Assembly: GCA_963070105.1 (NCBI GenBank)
Contig: OY718803.1
Coordinates: forward strand, 4,880,507 to 4,944,506
Source of the DNA: Litomosoides sigmodontis
Taxonomy: Eukaryota > Nematoda > Chromadorea > Rhabditida > Onchocercidae
Direction: 5' to 3'
DNA: 64,000 bases
Shown: one piece after another, positions 61,240-64,000 of the stretch
Numbering within the stretch: the stretch's first letter is position 1
How the letters are laid out: each line of letters begins with the position of its first letter
Translations under genes and position numbers: made by a program
The notes under the pieces: model-generated
What the model was told of the DNA's origin: nothing
Databases searched by the model: none
The model's input: only the letters and a program-made list of their open reading frames with translations

Positions 61240-64000
61240 TCATGGTATTAAATCCAGTACACTACTTAAATATTCACTACAGATCGGAACGGCCTCGATA
61301 TAAGGGTTTGAAACGCACGCATCAAAAAGATGACTATGTTCATTACTATCAAAACTACCATATTGGTTAACAAATTGTTTAACATCGGGGTAATACTGTA
61401 CGACCCACCAGAATAAAACTTCTGGATTCAGTGAAGGGATTTTCAAATTGACTACATGCGAACATAATTCCGCCGCCTAAAAATTGTTACTTGAGTTTAC
61501 AAATAGTTGAAAAAAATTTTAAGTAAAATTATATTTTAAATACATCTGCTTCAGATTTGTCATTTGGAATAGATTTCGCAGGAACTGAATATTTTAAGGA
61601 AACCCATGAAAATCAATAAACGCGTCCTACTTATATAAAATGTTCCAATGATAAAACAGAAAAGGAAACTAACTTTTTCTCTAATCGCTTCATTTTCACT
61701 CTTCAAAAGCAGAACGATGATTTTATATATTTGAATATCCGGATTACCTAACAATTAAAAGTTTACTAAGTTTACTACTATAAGCTGTGAAAAAAAAATG
61801 CTAAAAGCTGTGCGAAAATGTACAGATGATTTAGAAATAAAAATAATAAAAACCTCTTTTCAATAGCAATTCCAAAGCTCGAATAGCTATGGACTGAACT
61901 TTCTGATCTTCGTGAACAGCACTGTCATGGAGCCATTCAAAGCGCCATTCACTATGATCCAATTTTATAAGGAGCAAATTTGCCAGGTGTCGGTTACTTT
62001 GCCTATGGTAAACAAATTTTATCGAAATATTAAGAAATTGTTATTAGAATGATACTGTTCATATCTCAAATGACTACTACTAACGCAAAAATTTTTATAT
62101 TATTTTTCATGAAATTTCTACATATGTAGTCAACAGCATCCAAGATTGGACGCTATATTTTTCATTGCTTTGAATCGAATGGAACTAGTACCTTTTCGGT
62201 TTAAAATTTAAATTTCAAAACACATCTAACCTCATCGTAGCTAGTTCGCGAAGAAAGTGCTTTAGAAAACAACTATCAAATGCTAGATCAGCTGTTTCAC
62301 AGTCCAGAAACAGTGTTAAAATCTGTAAATGTGCCATTAACATTCATTATAAGTTTGAAAGCAATTTTATAGAAAAGAGGAAAAATTAAATATCATAAAC
62401 ATCTGTCATTCTTGCCTTCTACTACTCCACTTTTGTCATACTATTTCAACTTACAGCGCGGTGCACAAATGGCCCTGATTTTTGAATGTCACCCATTGCT
62501 AACTGAATCATTTCAATTTCAGTGAACTTCCTTATGGTTGATTTCGACATTGCTCGCCAGAATTCGAATCGCAAGGCTTTACTGCTCACCAACAGATTTT
62601 TGATTTCAAAATAAAATTTGTTATCTAAAAGTAATTCCTTTTTGTAATTGGTATATTCTTCAAACTAAAGTCATAAAAACATTTTGGAATAACATACAGT
62701 ATCTATATAACATAAACTGGAAAGAAAAGTATCTATATAACATAAACTGGAAAGAAAGGAAATTCAAGCGACTTCAAATGTATGTAGGAATAGCAATTCA
62801 AATGAGAGCTAAATATATCAGACAATACTCACTAGATGCTTGTTTTATAGCAAACATAACTTCCATTTCATTAACAATCCATTTTGCTAAAGGTCTGAAA
62901 ACTAAAACTGCATCTGACAAAAGAAATTCTTTCGCGGATGTTATGGAGAACTGATATCTGATTTTAGGAAGCAATGTTAACAGCAGGAACTTATTGTAAT
63001 CACACCTGAAAAAAACTGGACTTCTCACTGCAGTCAGCAATAATGTCATACGCACTAACTACTAATATTTAAAGTTTTGAAAATAAAATGACTATTCTAA
63101 TAATATTTCGGGACAAATGAATTCCAATTCCTTACAATCAAGTAACTGCTCACTGAGAGAGAGCTATGTATGAAGGCTGCGTATGCATAAAATGGAATCG
63201 TTTCGAATAATCGCAGTATTACAATGATTTCACTAAAAAACCATACCATCTATCAAAATGTTTTCCACTTTCGACTCTTCTAATTACTGATTGCATGCAG
63301 TTTTGTAATTCACAGCAATCAAACATGACAGCGAGTTCAATTAACTATAATTTGATTCTTGTGAAATGAATGTAAATTTCCTAAAAAAAAATATATTCTG
63401 GTTTTTCAATCGATAATCAAAAAAAGAATTACGTTAAAATCTTATTTTCTCTTTTCGTATTCGATAATTACCTAATTAGCATTAAAAGAAATACCATATA
63501 CATAATTGCACAAATTTCATTTTGGAGACATGAGATAAGATCGATCTTTGAAATCCATTTTAACAGGAAATGGGCATCCTAAAACAGACATAATATGGAT
63601 GTACGGAAACGCTGGTTTGAAATACCAAACAAAAAAATTGTGCCCGAGTCAAAATGAGTTCGATTCACACGACTTAAATACCTATTCAAAAGAGTAATAC
63701 CTACTATATTCACTTGGTGCTCATATAAGAATAAACGATGTAATATATAAGTGTCATAAGAATGCTTTATACCTGGACTTCGCAGACAGAAATAAGTGTC
63801 GCTACAGATAATTCACGGAGCTTCAAAGAGCAAGAAGAAAGCGAAAATTTTAGTAGTGGAAGGATATAACTAGCAAGCGAATAAATGTTGGAGTGTTGCG
63901 GAGAGGGGAATAGGTGAATAAGAAGAACCAAAACAGCGAACATTTTCAGCTGCGAAATAGATTTATCGTTTTCGTGAAACTGTCGATGCAATAAGCCATA
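61240..64000 (-). CDS. THADA homologue (tRNA 2'-O-methylation regulator), C-terminal part
   Basis: Nine exons, read downward: >64000-63773, 63578-63495, 63344-63247, 63005-62833, 62657-62455, 62322-62231, 62002-61854, 61747-61674 and 61476-61240, about 379 residues of the C-terminus; the rest lies beyond the window. The first reads MFAVLVLLIHLFPSPQHSN and LKLRELSVATLISV, matching the human THADA stretch with LLVLSRMYPSP and SREMAARALVPFV. The next aligns NEICAIMYMLIEL with human NHIHGTLLQVFHLL. Later pieces (DQKVQSIAIRALELL; YKIIVLLLKSENEAIREK) match human EIQSVALRLASKV and WKCVLTLLQSEEQAVRD. THADA and yeast Trm732 are ARM/HEAT scaffolds needed with FTSJ1/Trm7 for 2'-O-methylation of tRNA position 32. 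All phases agree. Similarity is modest, so another HEAT protein is possible but unlikely. Confidence 0.72.
62699..62757. repeat. 30-bp direct tandem duplication in a THADA intron
   Basis: A unit containing ATCTATATAACATAAACTGG followed by AAAGAAA is present twice back to back (start-to-start distance 30), with identical copies apart from the final base. It lies in the 175-base intron between exons 62833-63005 and 62455-62657. Confidence 0.95.

Overview
The window looks like gene-sparse, AT-rich nuclear DNA from a nematode. Every confident gene is split into short exons by GT...AG introns whose acceptors read TTTCAG or TTTTAG with almost no polypyrimidine tract. Two start codons sit close behind acceptor-like AGs, as expected for spliced-leader addition. 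Gene content and sizes fit nematodes: a 313-residue hnRNP K (hrpk-1 type) and an Islet/lim-7 type LIM-homeobox gene. The wide spacing, multi-kilobase introns and dinucleotide repeats argue against Caenorhabditis and for a larger-genome parasitic nematode, perhaps a spirurine. That placement is inference.

Layout. Plus strand: the last exon of a SYAP1-like gene (to 294); a headcase (HECA) homologue (4952-6566) whose 5' end I could not find; an Islet-type LIM-homeobox gene over 15 kb (13756-29155). Minus strand, head to tail: SPATS2-like (44542 to 47613, or to 48642 with a probable 5' exon), AKAP17A-like (37869-41939) and eIF3 subunit I (34770-37022). Plus strand: hnRNP K/hrpk-1 (52071-55229) and a lysosomal phospholipase A2/LCAT-like enzyme (about 57545-60413). 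Minus strand: the 3' part of a THADA homologue, converging on the lipase gene and running off the window end (61240-64000).

I rebuilt exons by hand from reading frame, splice signals and remembered family sequence. Wherever exons are joined below, splice phases agree and no stop interrupts the join. eIF3I comes out at 325 residues, the same length as the human protein.

Function. There is no single pathway. RNA biology is over-represented (eIF3I, AKAP17A, SPATS2, hnRNP K, THADA), beside a neuronal/endocrine transcription factor (Islet), a lysosomal lipase and two signalling proteins (SYAP1, headcase). The three consecutive minus-strand RNA genes could be co-regulated, but their spacing (roughly 0.8 to 2.6 kb) is wide for a classical nematode operon.

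I found no CRISPR array, recognisable transposase, rRNA, tRNA or prokaryotic-type system. The most unusual signals are a stopless 264-nt intron in the lipase gene, a GC-AG intron in eIF3I, twin hairpins with identical TTAC loops in an AKAP17A intron, and small unassigned reading frames.
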